Below, piece after piece: positions 55,664-63,267 of a DNA stretch of 64,000 nt. Origin of the DNA: Kutzneria viridogrisea. GTDB lineage: Bacteria; Actinomycetota; Actinomycetes; Mycobacteriales; Pseudonocardiaceae. Numbering within the stretch: position 1 is the first letter of the stretch; each line of letters starts with the position of its first letter. The notes under the pieces were generated by a model. It was not told the origin of the DNA and did no database searches. It saw only the letters and a list, made by a program, of their open reading frames with translations. The position numbers were made by a program, and so were the translations under genes. The stretch covers positions 310,001 through 374,000 of the forward strand of contig JACJID010000003.1 of NCBI GenBank assembly GCA_014138725.1, given 5' to 3'.

Positions 55664-56622
55664 CCCTGCAACTCCTCCCAGACCTCGCGGTCGCGCTGGG
55701 CGGTCCAGATCCTCGGACGCTCCACACCGGACAGTTCGTCCCACAGCCGGGACACGTCGAAGGGCAGGCAGTGCTCGAAGATCGGCCAGCGCCCGTAGCG
55801 GTCGACCAGCGCGGCGTGCGTGGCCTGAAACGCCTCGCGCAGCGTGCCACCCCTGGCCTGCACGGCGCCGACCTCGCGGAGCATGACCTCCAGGAAGTGC
55901 CGGGTCTGCGCGACCGCCGCGGTCACGGCATCAGCACCCCGCGCGACCGCTCCCCTGCCGCCGATCAGCGTCTCGGCGCCGAACGCGGCGACATTGTCCA
56001 AAGTGGACGTCGACCAGTCGCGGTGGAAGGCGTCCCCGGTGTAGAGCGCGGCCTGCGCCTCGACCAGGTCGCCAGCGAACAGGATGCGCTGCTGGGGCAG
56101 CCAGGCCACGATGTCACCCTCGGTGTGGCCGCGTCCGCAGTGGCGCAGCACCAGGTCACCGCGGTCCCCGCCGAGCGGGATGGTCAGCGAGTCGGAGAAG
56201 GTCAGCGTGGGCCAGGTCAGGCCGGGGATCGAGGCGGGCTCGTCGAACAGCCGGGGCATGCGGCCGAACTCGGAGTCCCAGTCCTGCTTGCCGCGCTCGG
56301 CGATCAGCGCGCGGGTGTTGTCGTGCGTGACGACCACCTCGGCGTCGAAGGCGGAGGCACCCAGCACGCGGACCGCGTGGTAGTGCGAGAGCACCAGGTA
56401 ACGCACCGGTTTGTCGGTGTGCTCGCGCAGCCGGGCCAGCCACTTGCGGGCCGCGACCGGGGTGGCCAGCGCCTCGAAGCAGACCAGGAAGTCCTCGCCC
56501 TCGATCGCCCCCACGTTGGGATCGCCCTCGGCGGTCAGCGCGTAGACACCCTCGGCGAGGACCTCCAGGGTCTGCTCCTTGGCCTGCACGTCGGCGGACG
56601 AGGCGAACGGCTTGGCTGCCAT
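55660..56622 (-). CDS. MBL-fold metallo-hydrolase with atypical metal motif
   Basis: 320 residues from ATG 56622, chosen for GGAGGG just upstream (ATG 56640 is an alternative). The MBL fold is shown by YLVLSHYHAVRVLGASAF, LRHCGRGHTEGDIVAWLP, RILFAGDLVE and the C-terminal IFEHCLPFDVSRLWDELSG. The first motif reads H-Y-H-A-V-R instead of H-x-H-x-D-H, so the residues that normally bind the second metal (Asp, His) are replaced; the GRGHTEGD and AGDLVE ligands remain. As I recall, this H-Y-H-A-V-R form is shared by a group of proteins from aromatic-degrading bacteria. First gene of the operon with the flavin hydroxylase. Confidence 0.88.
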   Translation of the reverse strand: MAAKPFASSADVQAKEQTLEVLAEGVYALTAEGDPNVGAIEGEDFLVCFEALATPVAARKWLARLREHTDKPVRYLVLSHYHAVRVLGASAFDAEVVVTHDNTRALIAERGKQDWDSEFGRMPRLFDEPASIPGLTWPTLTFSDSLTIPLGGDRGDLVLRHCGRGHTEGDIVAWLPQQRILFAGDLVEAQAALYTGDAFHRDWSTSTLDNVAAFGAETLIGGRGAVARGADAVTAAVAQTRHFLEVMLREVGAVQARGGTLREAFQATHAALVDRYGRWPIFEHCLPFDVSRLWDELSGVERPRIWTAQRDREVWEELQG

Positions 56623-56636
56623 GAACCCTCCGATCA

Positions 56637-56704
56637 TCAAGGCTTTGACTATCTCGCACCCTAGGGCCTCCCGGCCGGTCCTGGGAAGCCCCCTTGCCTA
56701 CGAT
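56637..56704. promoter_or_regulatory. MarR/MBL divergent region: dyad and leaderless -10
   Basis: TCAAGGCTTTGA at 56637-56648 is symmetric at 5 of 6 pairs and lies just upstream of the MBL start, a possible MarR site. TACGAT (56699-56704) is followed by six bases and GTG 56711. Confidence 0.45.
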
Positions 56705-56710
56705 CGAGCC

Positions 56711-57241
56711 GTGCCCGACTCACCGGAACAGCTGGACTACGTGTCCTTCGTGGACTACGCGATCGACCGGGTGACCGCTGGCGGCGCCGCCGTGGACCCC
56801 GTGGCGATGCGCCTGGTGCTGACCCTGCACCGGGTCACCAGCGCGCTGGTCTACGACGTGGAGTCCGGGGTGCACCGCCCACGCGGCCTGTCCTGGCCGG
56901 GGTTCCGCGTGCTGTTCGTGCTGTGGCTGGCGGGCCCGCTGGAGGCCAAGCGCGTGGCCGAACTGTCCGGCATGAGCCGCGCGGCGGTGTCCGCACTGGT
57001 CAACACCCTGGAACGGGACGGGCTGGTGTCGCGCTCCCGCGCCGAGCACGACGGGCGGGCCGTCACGCTGGCGCTGACCCCCGGCGGCATCGAGTCGATC
57101 ACCGACGCCTACCTGGCGCACAACGCCCGCGAGCAGGTGTGGGCCAGCGCGCTGACCGGGCCGGAGCAGCGCACGCTGATCGGCCTGTTGCAGAAGCTGA
57201 TGGACGGACCGGCCGCCGAGAGCGCGCGGCGGCGCACCTAG
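56711..57241 (+). CDS. MarR family regulator of the monooxygenase/MBL operon
   Basis: 176 residues from GTG 56711, leaderless-type. An N-terminal helical part (LDYVSFVDYAIDRVTAGGAA) precedes the winged helix: LSWPGFRVLFVLWLAGPLEA, RVAELSGMSRAAVSALVNTL as recognition helix, and LVSRSRAEHDGRAVTLALTP, where H-D-G-R-A replaces the usual D-x-R wing. Divergent from the MBL-hydroxylase operon. The last codons (ESARRRT, TAG) lie within the 29-bp direct repeat that borders copy B of the palindrome-centred element, so the element is inserted exactly at this gene's end. Confidence 0.88.
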   Translation: MPDSPEQLDYVSFVDYAIDRVTAGGAAVDPVAMRLVLTLHRVTSALVYDVESGVHRPRGLSWPGFRVLFVLWLAGPLEAKRVAELSGMSRAAVSALVNTLERDGLVSRSRAEHDGRAVTLALTPGGIESITDAYLAHNAREQVWASALTGPEQRTLIGLLQKLMDGPAAESARRRT

Positions 57242-57432
57242 CGGCGCCGCCTCGGAACCTTGACCGTGTCTCGCCGGCGACCACCCAGCCGCGCCCGCCG
57301 ACGCGGGCCGTGTCATGAAAGTGCCGTTCAGGACATCCAGTGTCCTGAACGGCACTTTCATGGCACCGCAGCCTCGGCCCGGACCGGATACCAGGTCAAC
57401 GATGCGCGGCGGCGCACCTAGCGGCGCCGCCT
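57224..57432. repeat. Copy B (uninterrupted) of the palindrome-centred repeat element
   Basis: Bordered by a perfect 29-bp direct repeat (57224-57252 and 57404-57432) that includes GGCGCACCTAGCGGCGCCGC. The body 57253-57403 matches copy A at both ends. In the centre is a hairpin with perfect 22-bp arms (57314-57335 and 57341-57362; ATGAAAGTGCCGTTCAGGAC) and loop TCCAG. Both flanking genes, MarR on + and a membrane protein on -, use a TAG stop that lies in one of the two direct repeats, so the element separates genes that before insertion would have ended on the same CTAG. Confidence 0.85.
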
Positions 57433-58506
57433 GGTGAGCGCGAACTGGATCAGCAGCGCGGTGGCACGCGGCACCGGCGCGTACACGAAGGAGGGCCGGG
57501 AAACCAACTCCGTGCCGTCGGCGCTGACCTCGAACAGGCCGCCGGAGGAGCGGTAGCCGGGCACCTGCACACCCCGTGCCCGCAGGAAGCCCTCCACCTG
57601 CGCCCAGGGCTTCTCGTAGTCCCGGGCACCGGCCATCGTCGGCGGCATCACGAAGACGCACTTGGACAGCAAACCGTTGCGGTACAACCAGTTGATCTCC
57701 CACCGGGTCCCGGCGAAGTCCAGCGGCACGACCACGACGGTCTCCGCGTGCCTGGCCAGGGTCCTGACCCTGGACCGCCAGTTCGCCTCCGTGCACTGGA
57801 ACTTGCCCGTGCCGGGGATGTCCCAGGTGTGCTCGATCATCGAGCCGAGGCCCTGCACGCCGGTGGGCAGCAACTCCCCCGGTCTGCCCGCGGCGATCAG
57901 CGGGCGGTGCGCGGGGAAGGCACTGGCCAGCACGGCCTCGAAGTCGGTCTGGATGTTGCCGACCTGCCCGTCGGCGCTCAGCACGCCCACGGCGTTGGAA
58001 GCCAACTGCCCGCTGGTGGTGAACGGGCGCAGGTACAGCGCGAACCGGTACCGGTCCGGGGTCTCGGCGATCCGCCGCGCCGCCGCGTCCCTGGCCCGCT
58101 GCCGCGCGGAGCTCTCCAACTCCATCAGCGCGAAACACGGCTGCCCCACGAGCGCGAACCCGATCAGCGAGACGACCGAGCCGACCGCCAGGCACAGCAC
58201 GGCGTAGAGCAGGTGCGCGGGCCAGCTCAGGAAGATCGTCGGCAACGCGTCCAGCGCGGTCCACCCGGCCACGACCAGGTCCGCGACCCAGCGGTAGACC
58301 TCCAGCAGGAACGGGCCCACGGGGGACATCGCGAGCAGGATGACCACGGCACGGCTGACCGCTCCGGTGTGCACCGGCCTGAGCAGCACGCAGGCGGCCA
58401 CCACCCCGGCGGTGATCAGCGGATGGCGGTCGAACAGCCAGCCCGCGAGCACGGCGGCGGCACAGGGCAGTGCCCAGTGGGCGAACAGGAGCAGCCTGCG
58501 CAGCAC
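57418..58506 (-). CDS. Membrane protein with C-terminal cytosolic domain of unknown type
   Basis: 362 residues. Four membrane helices (about residues 5-125: LLLFAHWALPCAAAVLAGWL, ITAGVVAACVLLRPVHTGAV, VVILLAMSPVGPFLLEVYRW and LYAVLCLAVGSVVSLIGFAL) are followed by a ~230-residue cytosolic domain with RYRFALYLRPFTTSGQLASN, NIQTDFEAVLASAFPAHRPL, IAAGRPGELLPTG, and AETVVVVPLDFAGTRWEINW then LLSKCVFVMPP. Alternating strands and helices, a DFAGTRWEI segment and the late strand VFVMPP are reminiscent of a TIR-like or Rossmann-like nucleotide-binding fold. That is a guess; I do not recognise a named family. Start GTG 58506. Confidence 0.75.
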   Translation of the reverse strand: MLRRLLLFAHWALPCAAAVLAGWLFDRHPLITAGVVAACVLLRPVHTGAVSRAVVILLAMSPVGPFLLEVYRWVADLVVAGWTALDALPTIFLSWPAHLLYAVLCLAVGSVVSLIGFALVGQPCFALMELESSARQRARDAAARRIAETPDRYRFALYLRPFTTSGQLASNAVGVLSADGQVGNIQTDFEAVLASAFPAHRPLIAAGRPGELLPTGVQGLGSMIEHTWDIPGTGKFQCTEANWRSRVRTLARHAETVVVVPLDFAGTRWEINWLYRNGLLSKCVFVMPPTMAGARDYEKPWAQVEGFLRARGVQVPGYRSSGGLFEVSADGTELVSRPSFVYAPVPRATALLIQFALTRRRR

Positions 58507-58622
58507 CGATGAACCATCGGCCCGGTGGGCGGTTCGTTACGGAGGTCCGCTACCGGCGTCAGCTCAGGTTGTGACGGCGCCGGGCGCTGGCCGTCGCAAA
58601 GGTGCCGAGACGCCCCAGCCCC

Positions 58623-59078
58623 TCAGGGCTCCTGCGGGGCCAGTCGTGCCGCCAGCGCGTCCACCCCGTCCGACAGCGCCGCGAACTGCCGCTCGCTCAG
58701 GCCGTCCACGAAGTGCCGCCGCACCAGTTCGGCGTGCCCCGGCGCGACCTCGCGCAGCTTGCGCCACCCCTCGTCGGTGAGCGCGGCGACCACCCCGCGC
58801 ACGTCGCTGGGGCAGGACTTGCGCCGCACCAGGCCCGCCTTCTCCAGTTGGCCCACCTGGTAGGTCAGGCCGCTCTTGGAGGTCACCGCGACCTCGGCCA
58901 GCTCGGTCATGCGCAGCTCGCCGTCGGGCGCCGCGGAGAGCCGGACCAGCACCTCGTACTGCGGGTGCGAGAGCCCGGCCTCCTCCTTGAGCTGCTGCTC
59001 GACCAGCCTGGTGAGCACCGTCGCCGCCGTGAGGAAGCCCTGCCAGGTCCGCAACTCGCGCTCGCTCAACCACCGCAT
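58623..59078 (-). CDS. MarR family regulator of the GTP cyclohydrolase II/dioxygenase operon
   Basis: 151 residues from ATG 59078, with minus-strand TACGCT exactly 6 nt upstream. Winged helix: GLSHPQYEVLVRLSAAPDGE, ELAEVAVTSKSGLTYQVGQL as recognition helix, and LVRRKSCPSDVRGVVAALTD as wing (D-V-R-G instead of D-x-R-S). Two related 19-bp dyads lie between this gene and the divergent ribA-like gene, one just upstream of its own -10, so it very likely controls both directions. Typical for regulators relieved by phenolic compounds or oxidants, which is inference. Confidence 0.9.
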   Translation of the reverse strand: MRWLSERELRTWQGFLTAATVLTRLVEQQLKEEAGLSHPQYEVLVRLSAAPDGELRMTELAEVAVTSKSGLTYQVGQLEKAGLVRRKSCPSDVRGVVAALTDEGWRKLREVAPGHAELVRRHFVDGLSERQFAALSDGVDALAARLAPQEP

Positions 59079-59084
59079 GGCGTG

Positions 59085-59148
59085 AGCGTACCCACTTGTT
59101 CAAATTCGAACCAACGGCTAGGGTCGAGGTAGTTCAAGTTTCAACCAA
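59085..59148. promoter_or_regulatory. MarR promoter and two 19-bp operators before the ribA-like gene
   Basis: Minus-strand -10 TACGCT (59090-59085). Operator 1 at 59096-59114, TTGTTCAAATTCGAACCAA, is near-palindromic. Operator 2 at 59130-59148, TAGTTCAAGTTTCAACCAA, matches it in 15 of 19 positions. Centres are 34 bp apart. Confidence 0.7.
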
Positions 59149-59165
59149 TGAGGCGGGGGCCGAGC

Positions 59166-59777
59166 ATGACCGACACCGCGACGGTGCGCACCCGGGTGCG
59201 CATCCCACTGCAGTTCCCCGACGGCTACCGGGCCACGGCCGAGGCGATCACCTTCCACGGCCTCGCCGACGGCGCCGAGCACCTGGCGCTGGCGCTGGGT
59301 GAACCGGGCGGGGACGCGCCGCTGGTGCGCATGCACTCCGAGTGCCTGACCGGGGACGTGTTCGGCTCGGCGCGCTGCGACTGCGGCCCGCAGCTGCGCG
59401 AGGCGGTGGAGCTCATCAGCGAGGTCGGCGGCTACCTGCTGTACCTGCGCCAGGAGGGCCGCGGCATCGGGCTGTACAACAAGCTCGACGCCTACGCCCT
59501 ACAGGACGGCGGCCTGGACACCTACGCCGCCAACACCGCCCTCGGCCTGCCCGAGGACGGCCGCGACTACACCGCCGCCGCGCAGATGCTCACCGCGCTG
59601 GGCGCCACGCGGATCACCTTGCTCACCAACAACCCCGACAAGGCCGGACAACTGCGCGCGCAGGGCGTGGACATCGCCGCCCTGCACCGCACCGGGGTGT
59701 TCGCCACCGAGACCAACCTGCACTACCTGCGGGCCAAGGTCGCCCACACCGGTCACACGATCTCGCTCGCCAGTTAG
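59166..59777 (+). CDS. ribA: Stand-alone GTP cyclohydrolase II
   Basis: 203 residues from ATG 59166. Converts GTP to 2,5-diamino-6-ribosylamino-4-pyrimidinone 5'-phosphate, formate and pyrophosphate. The zinc-binding cysteines Cys60, Cys71 and Cys73 are in HSECLTGDVFGSARCDCGPQ; the active-site segment LRQEGRGIGLYNKLDAY and TNNPDKAGQLRAQGVDI complete the signature. Most actinobacterial housekeeping copies are fused to RibB (RibBA); this one lacks RibB and sits in an inducible-looking MarR-controlled operon with a LigB-type dioxygenase, so it may serve a pathway other than, or besides, riboflavin, such as a specialised pterin, deazaflavin or pyrimidine product. Confidence 0.93.
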   Translation: MTDTATVRTRVRIPLQFPDGYRATAEAITFHGLADGAEHLALALGEPGGDAPLVRMHSECLTGDVFGSARCDCGPQLREAVELISEVGGYLLYLRQEGRGIGLYNKLDAYALQDGGLDTYAANTALGLPEDGRDYTAAAQMLTALGATRITLLTNNPDKAGQLRAQGVDIAALHRTGVFATETNLHYLRAKVAHTGHTISLAS

Positions 59778-59786
59778 GAAATCGCC

Positions 59787-60551
59787 ATGCGCATGCCCAG
59801 CCTCTACCTGTCACACGGAGCACCGCCGCTGGCCGACGACCCCGTCTGGCCCGGCCAGCTCGCCGCCTGGTCCGCCGAGCTGCCGCGCCCCAAGGCGGTG
59901 CTGATGGTCTCCGCCCACTGGGAGCACGCCCCCATCGCGCTCAGCGCCACCAGCACCGTGCCGCTCGTCTACGACTTCTGGGGCTTTCCCGAGCGGTACT
60001 ACCAGGTCCGCTACGAGGCACCCGGCGCACCCGAGCTCGCCCGCTCCGTGCGCGCCCTGCTGTCCACTTCGGACACACCGGTCGTCGACGTGCCCGACCG
60101 CGGCCTGGACCACGGCGCCTACGTGCCGCTGGTCGAGATGTACCCCGAGGCCGACATCCCCGTGCTCCAGATGTCCATGCCCAGCCTCGATCCCGAGCAG
60201 TTACTCAAGCTCGGCCGCACGCTGGCCCCGCTGCGCGAGGAGGGCGTGCTGATCGTCGGCAGCGGCTTCTTCACCCACAACCTGCGTGCCCTCAACCAGG
60301 ACGGGCAGGTCGCCTCCGTCATGGCCGAGTTCGACGACTGGGGTGCGCGCGCACTGGGCGCCCAGGACCTCGACTCACTGCTCGACTTCGAACACAAGGC
60401 CCCGGCCGCCCGGCTGGCCCACCCCCGCACCGAACACTTCGCCCCGCTGTTCGTCACCCTGGGCGCCGCGCTGGACGAGCTGTCCACCCAGCGCACCACC
60501 ATCGACGGCTTCTGGATGGGCCTGGCCAAGCGCTCGCTCCAACTGGGCTGA
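59787..60551 (+). CDS. LigB/DODA-type extradiol dioxygenase
   Basis: 254 residues from ATG 59787 with AGGAAA upstream, 9 bp after the ribA-like stop. Metal ligands of class III extradiol dioxygenases: His10 in LYLSHGAPPL, His44 in MVSAHWEHAP, and a later His in GSGFFTHNLRAL (near residue 170); DRGLDHGAYVPLVEMYPEAD is the DODA-type signature (4,5-DOPA dioxygenase, YgiD). These enzymes cleave catechols and can also bind zinc. The operon with GTP cyclohydrolase II is not one I can assign to a known pathway. Convergent with the reductase gene; a palindrome lies directly behind the stop. Confidence 0.92.
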   Translation: MRMPSLYLSHGAPPLADDPVWPGQLAAWSAELPRPKAVLMVSAHWEHAPIALSATSTVPLVYDFWGFPERYYQVRYEAPGAPELARSVRALLSTSDTPVVDVPDRGLDHGAYVPLVEMYPEADIPVLQMSMPSLDPEQLLKLGRTLAPLREEGVLIVGSGFFTHNLRALNQDGQVASVMAEFDDWGARALGAQDLDSLLDFEHKAPAARLAHPRTEHFAPLFVTLGAALDELSTQRTTIDGFWMGLAKRSLQLG

Positions 60552-60554
60552 AGC

Positions 60555-60656
60555 GCCATGAAAGTGCCGTTCATGGCACTGGACGCATCGAACGGCACTT
60601 TCATGGCAACGCGGTGAGCGGGACTCGCGTGCGGCTGAGCGGGACTCGCGTGGTGG
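60555..60656. repeat. Palindrome plus two 21-bp units between convergent genes
   Basis: Perfect 17-bp arms GCCATGAAAGTGCCGTT (60555-60571) and AACGGCACTTTCATGGC (60591-60607), loop 19 bp. Two units of the 21-bp repeat (GCGGGACTCGCGTGCGG type) follow at 60618-60638 and 60639-60656. The array is on the same side of the palindrome as at the other two loci when read in GGGACTC orientation. Confidence 0.85.
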
Positions 60657-60657
60657 G

Positions 60658-61815
60658 TCAGGCGGCGCCGCCGATGCGGGCGCGGAGTTTGCGGGTCTCG
60701 CGGGGCAGGTTCCAGCCGAGCACGCCGACCACACGGCCGTGCTGGTGGTACTCGGCGGCGAACGAGCCCTCGGCGGGATCGCCCACGACCACGGTCGGCA
60801 CGGAGTCCTCGGGGAACATGCCGTAGGCCTGGATCTTGACCTCGTACTGGTCGGTCCAGAAGTACGGCACCGGCGCGAAGGGTTCTCCCTTGCCCAGCAA
60901 GGTCTTCGCCGCCGCCATGCCCTGCTCGGTGGCGTTCATACGGTGCTCGACGCGCAGCCGCACCCCCAGCTCGGGGTGCGTCCAGCTGGCGACGTCACCG
61001 GCCGCGACGACACCGGGTGCGGCGCGGCACAACGAGTCGCAGTCCACGCCGTTGCCCAGCGACAGGCCGCTGTCGGCCAGCCAGCCGGTGGCGGGCTCCG
61101 AGCCGATGGCCACGAGCACGACCTCGGCGGGCAGCGAGCTGCCGTCGGCGAGGTCCACGGCGACGACCTGGTCGCCGAGCCCGACCAGCCCGCTGACGCC
61201 GACCCCGGTGCGCACGGTCACCCCGTTGTCGGCGTGCAACTTCGCGACCAGGCCGCCGATCTTCGCCCCGAACTGCCGGATCATGGGCGCGGGCAGCGGG
61301 TCCACCAGCGTGACGGCGAGCCCCATCTGGCGGGCGACCGCTGCGGTCTCGGCGCCGAGGAAGCCCGCGCCGACGACCACGACACTGGACGCGGCGAGCA
61401 AGTCCTTGCGCAGCGCCAAGGCGTCGTCCATGGAGCGCAGCACGTGCACGCCAGCGAGGTCGTGCCCGAACGGCAGCCGCCTGGGGGTGACGCCGGTGGC
61501 GATGACGAGTCCGTCGTAGCCGATCGCGGTGCCGTCGGCGAGGCGCACGGTGCGAGCGGCCACGTCCAGGCCCGCGGCGGGCGTGCCGAGCAGCCAGTCG
61601 GCCTCCACCAGCGCGTCCTCGCGGCGCAGCGCGGTCCGCTCGGGCTCCCAGGTGCCCGCGAGCACCTGCTTGGACAGCGGCGGGCGGTCGTAGGGCAGCC
61701 GCTGCTCCGCTCCGATCATGGTGATCCTGCCGTCGTACCCCTCACGGCGCAGCGCCTCGGCCGCGGTCAGACCCGCGGCCGAGGCACCGACGACCACCAC
61801 GTGGTCCAGGTTCAC
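60658..61815 (-). CDS. Ferredoxin reductase (FAD/NAD(P)H-dependent) of the P450 system
   Basis: 385 residues from GTG 61815 (GTGA overlap with the ferredoxin stop). FAD site VVVVGASAAGLTAAEALRRE (~6-25), NAD(P)H site VVVVGAGFLGAETAAVARQM (~145-165), and VVAAGDVASWTHPELG (FAD tail-binding GD). This is the rhodocoxin/putidaredoxin reductase type. It passes electrons from NAD(P)H to the 3Fe-4S ferredoxin coded just upstream, which serves the P450. Normal length; ends 3 bp beyond the palindrome/21-bp repeat region. Confidence 0.93.
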   Translation of the reverse strand: MNLDHVVVVGASAAGLTAAEALRREGYDGRITMIGAEQRLPYDRPPLSKQVLAGTWEPERTALRREDALVEADWLLGTPAAGLDVAARTVRLADGTAIGYDGLVIATGVTPRRLPFGHDLAGVHVLRSMDDALALRKDLLAASSVVVVGAGFLGAETAAVARQMGLAVTLVDPLPAPMIRQFGAKIGGLVAKLHADNGVTVRTGVGVSGLVGLGDQVVAVDLADGSSLPAEVVLVAIGSEPATGWLADSGLSLGNGVDCDSLCRAAPGVVAAGDVASWTHPELGVRLRVEHRMNATEQGMAAAKTLLGKGEPFAPVPYFWTDQYEVKIQAYGMFPEDSVPTVVVGDPAEGSFAAEYHQHGRVVGVLGWNLPRETRKLRARIGGAA

Positions 61816-62009
61816 GCCTCGTCCAGCTCGATGGCCAGCGCGGGGCAGATCCGCGCCGCCTGGCGCACGTCCTCGTGCAGCTCGGCGGGCGGGTACTCCT
61901 GCAACAGCACCACGATGCCGTCCTCGTCGCGCTGGTCGAACACGTCCGGCGCGGCCAGCACGCACTGCCCGGCGCCCACGCACTTGTCCTGGTCGATGAG
62001 AACCTTCAT
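61812..62009 (-). CDS. 3Fe-4S ferredoxin
   Basis: 65 residues from ATG 62009, with GGGGG upstream. Cluster cysteines are in DKCVGAGQCVLAAPDVF (Cys10, Cys16) and ARICPALAIEL (Cys54 region): the C-x5-C pattern with the middle position Ala and only three ligands indicates a 3Fe-4S cluster, typical for actinobacterial P450 partners. Lies between the P450 gene (14 bp upstream) and the reductase gene (overlap), so it is the electron carrier of the set. Confidence 0.95.
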   Translation of the reverse strand: MKVLIDQDKCVGAGQCVLAAPDVFDQRDEDGIVVLLQEYPPAELHEDVRQAARICPALAIELDEA

Positions 62010-62023
62010 CCCGGGTACCCCCT

Positions 62024-63235
62024 TCACCACTCGACGGGCAGCGAGTGCACGCCGTAGACGATCATGTCGTGCTTGAACTCGATCTCCTCCAGCGGCACCG
62101 CCAGGCGCAGCGTGGGGATCCGCCGGTACAACGTGCTGTACACGACCTGTAGTTCCATCCGGGCCAGCGGCTGGCCAAGGCACTGGTGGATGCCGTAGCC
62201 GAAGGCCACGTGGTGCCGGGACTGCCGGTGGATGTCCAGTTCCCCGGGGTCGCCCTCGAAGGCGCCCTGCTCGCGGTTGCCGATCTCGCCCGCGGCGATC
62301 AGGCCCTCACCGGCCCTGATCAGCTGGCCGCCGATCTCGATGTCCTCGGTGGCCACGCGCCTGCGCCCGCTGTGCACGATGTGCAGGTAGCGCAGCAACT
62401 CCTCGACCGCGTTGGCCACCAGCTTGGGGTCCTCGGTCTCGCGCAGCTCCGCCAGCTGCTCGGGGTGCTGCAACAGGGCGGTGGTGCCCAGCGCGATCAT
62501 GTTGGCGGTGGTCTCGTGCCCGGCGATGAGCAGCAGCACGGCCATGTCGGCGACCTCGACGTCGGTCAGCGCGCCGGTCCGCAGCTGCTCCACGACCAGG
62601 CGGCTGAGCAGGTCGTCGGCGGGCTCGGCGTCCTTGGCGGCGACCAGCTTGATCAGGTAGTTGCGCAGCTCGTCGGAGATGGCAAGCGCTTCCTCGGCGC
62701 TCACGGTGCGGTTGAGCAGCCGTGAGCTGCAACGCTGGAAGAAGTCGTGGTCGGCGTAGGGCACGCCGAGCAGTTCGCAGATCACCAGGGAGGGCACCGG
62801 CAGCGCGAAGTCGCGCACCAGGTCGGCGGGCCGCGGCCCGGCCAGCATCTGGTCGATCAGCCCGTCCACGATCTCCTGCACGCGGGGCCGCAGCTTCTCG
62901 ATGCGCTTGACCATGAAGTCCCTGGTGAGCATGCGGCGGTGCACGTCGTGCTCGGGGTTGTCCATGGTGATGAAGGCCTGCAAGTGCTGCCTGCGCGCCT
63001 TGCCGGACTCGCTGACGTGCGGGTAGCCCTCCTTGCGGACATCGGCGCTGATCCGCGGGTCGGCCAGCGCGGCGCGTTGCTCCTCGTAGCCGGTGATCAG
63101 CCACGGTGTGCTGCCGTCCCAGATGCGCACCCGGTTGACCGGGCCCTTCTCGCCCAGCTCGGTCAGCTCGGGCGACGGGTCGAAGGGACAGCCCTTGGCC
63201 CTGGTCATCGGGAAGGTGGGAATGGTGTCAGTCAT
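62024..63235 (-). CDS. Cytochrome P450 (bacterial class I, CYP105-like)
   Basis: 403 residues from ATG 63235 with GGGGG upstream. I-helix oxygen-binding AGHETT (residues 238-243), K-helix ExxR at Glu279-Arg282 (EELLR), and the heme-binding loop FGYGIHQCLGQPLAR with thiolate Cys352. The N-terminal PTFPMTRAKGCPFDPSPEL and YPHVSESGKARRQHLQAFI resemble the CYP105/CYP107 groups, which hydroxylate xenobiotics and macrolides. First gene of a three-gene class I system with its own ferredoxin and reductase. The promoter carries a perfect 21-bp operator; the TetR gene upstream is the probable repressor. Confidence 0.94.
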   Translation of the reverse strand: MTDTIPTFPMTRAKGCPFDPSPELTELGEKGPVNRVRIWDGSTPWLITGYEEQRAALADPRISADVRKEGYPHVSESGKARRQHLQAFITMDNPEHDVHRRMLTRDFMVKRIEKLRPRVQEIVDGLIDQMLAGPRPADLVRDFALPVPSLVICELLGVPYADHDFFQRCSSRLLNRTVSAEEALAISDELRNYLIKLVAAKDAEPADDLLSRLVVEQLRTGALTDVEVADMAVLLLIAGHETTANMIALGTTALLQHPEQLAELRETEDPKLVANAVEELLRYLHIVHSGRRRVATEDIEIGGQLIRAGEGLIAAGEIGNREQGAFEGDPGELDIHRQSRHHVAFGYGIHQCLGQPLARMELQVVYSTLYRRIPTLRLAVPLEEIEFKHDMIVYGVHSLPVEW

Positions 63236-63267
63236 GGATCCCCCAACACGAGCAGTTACCAAACGAT

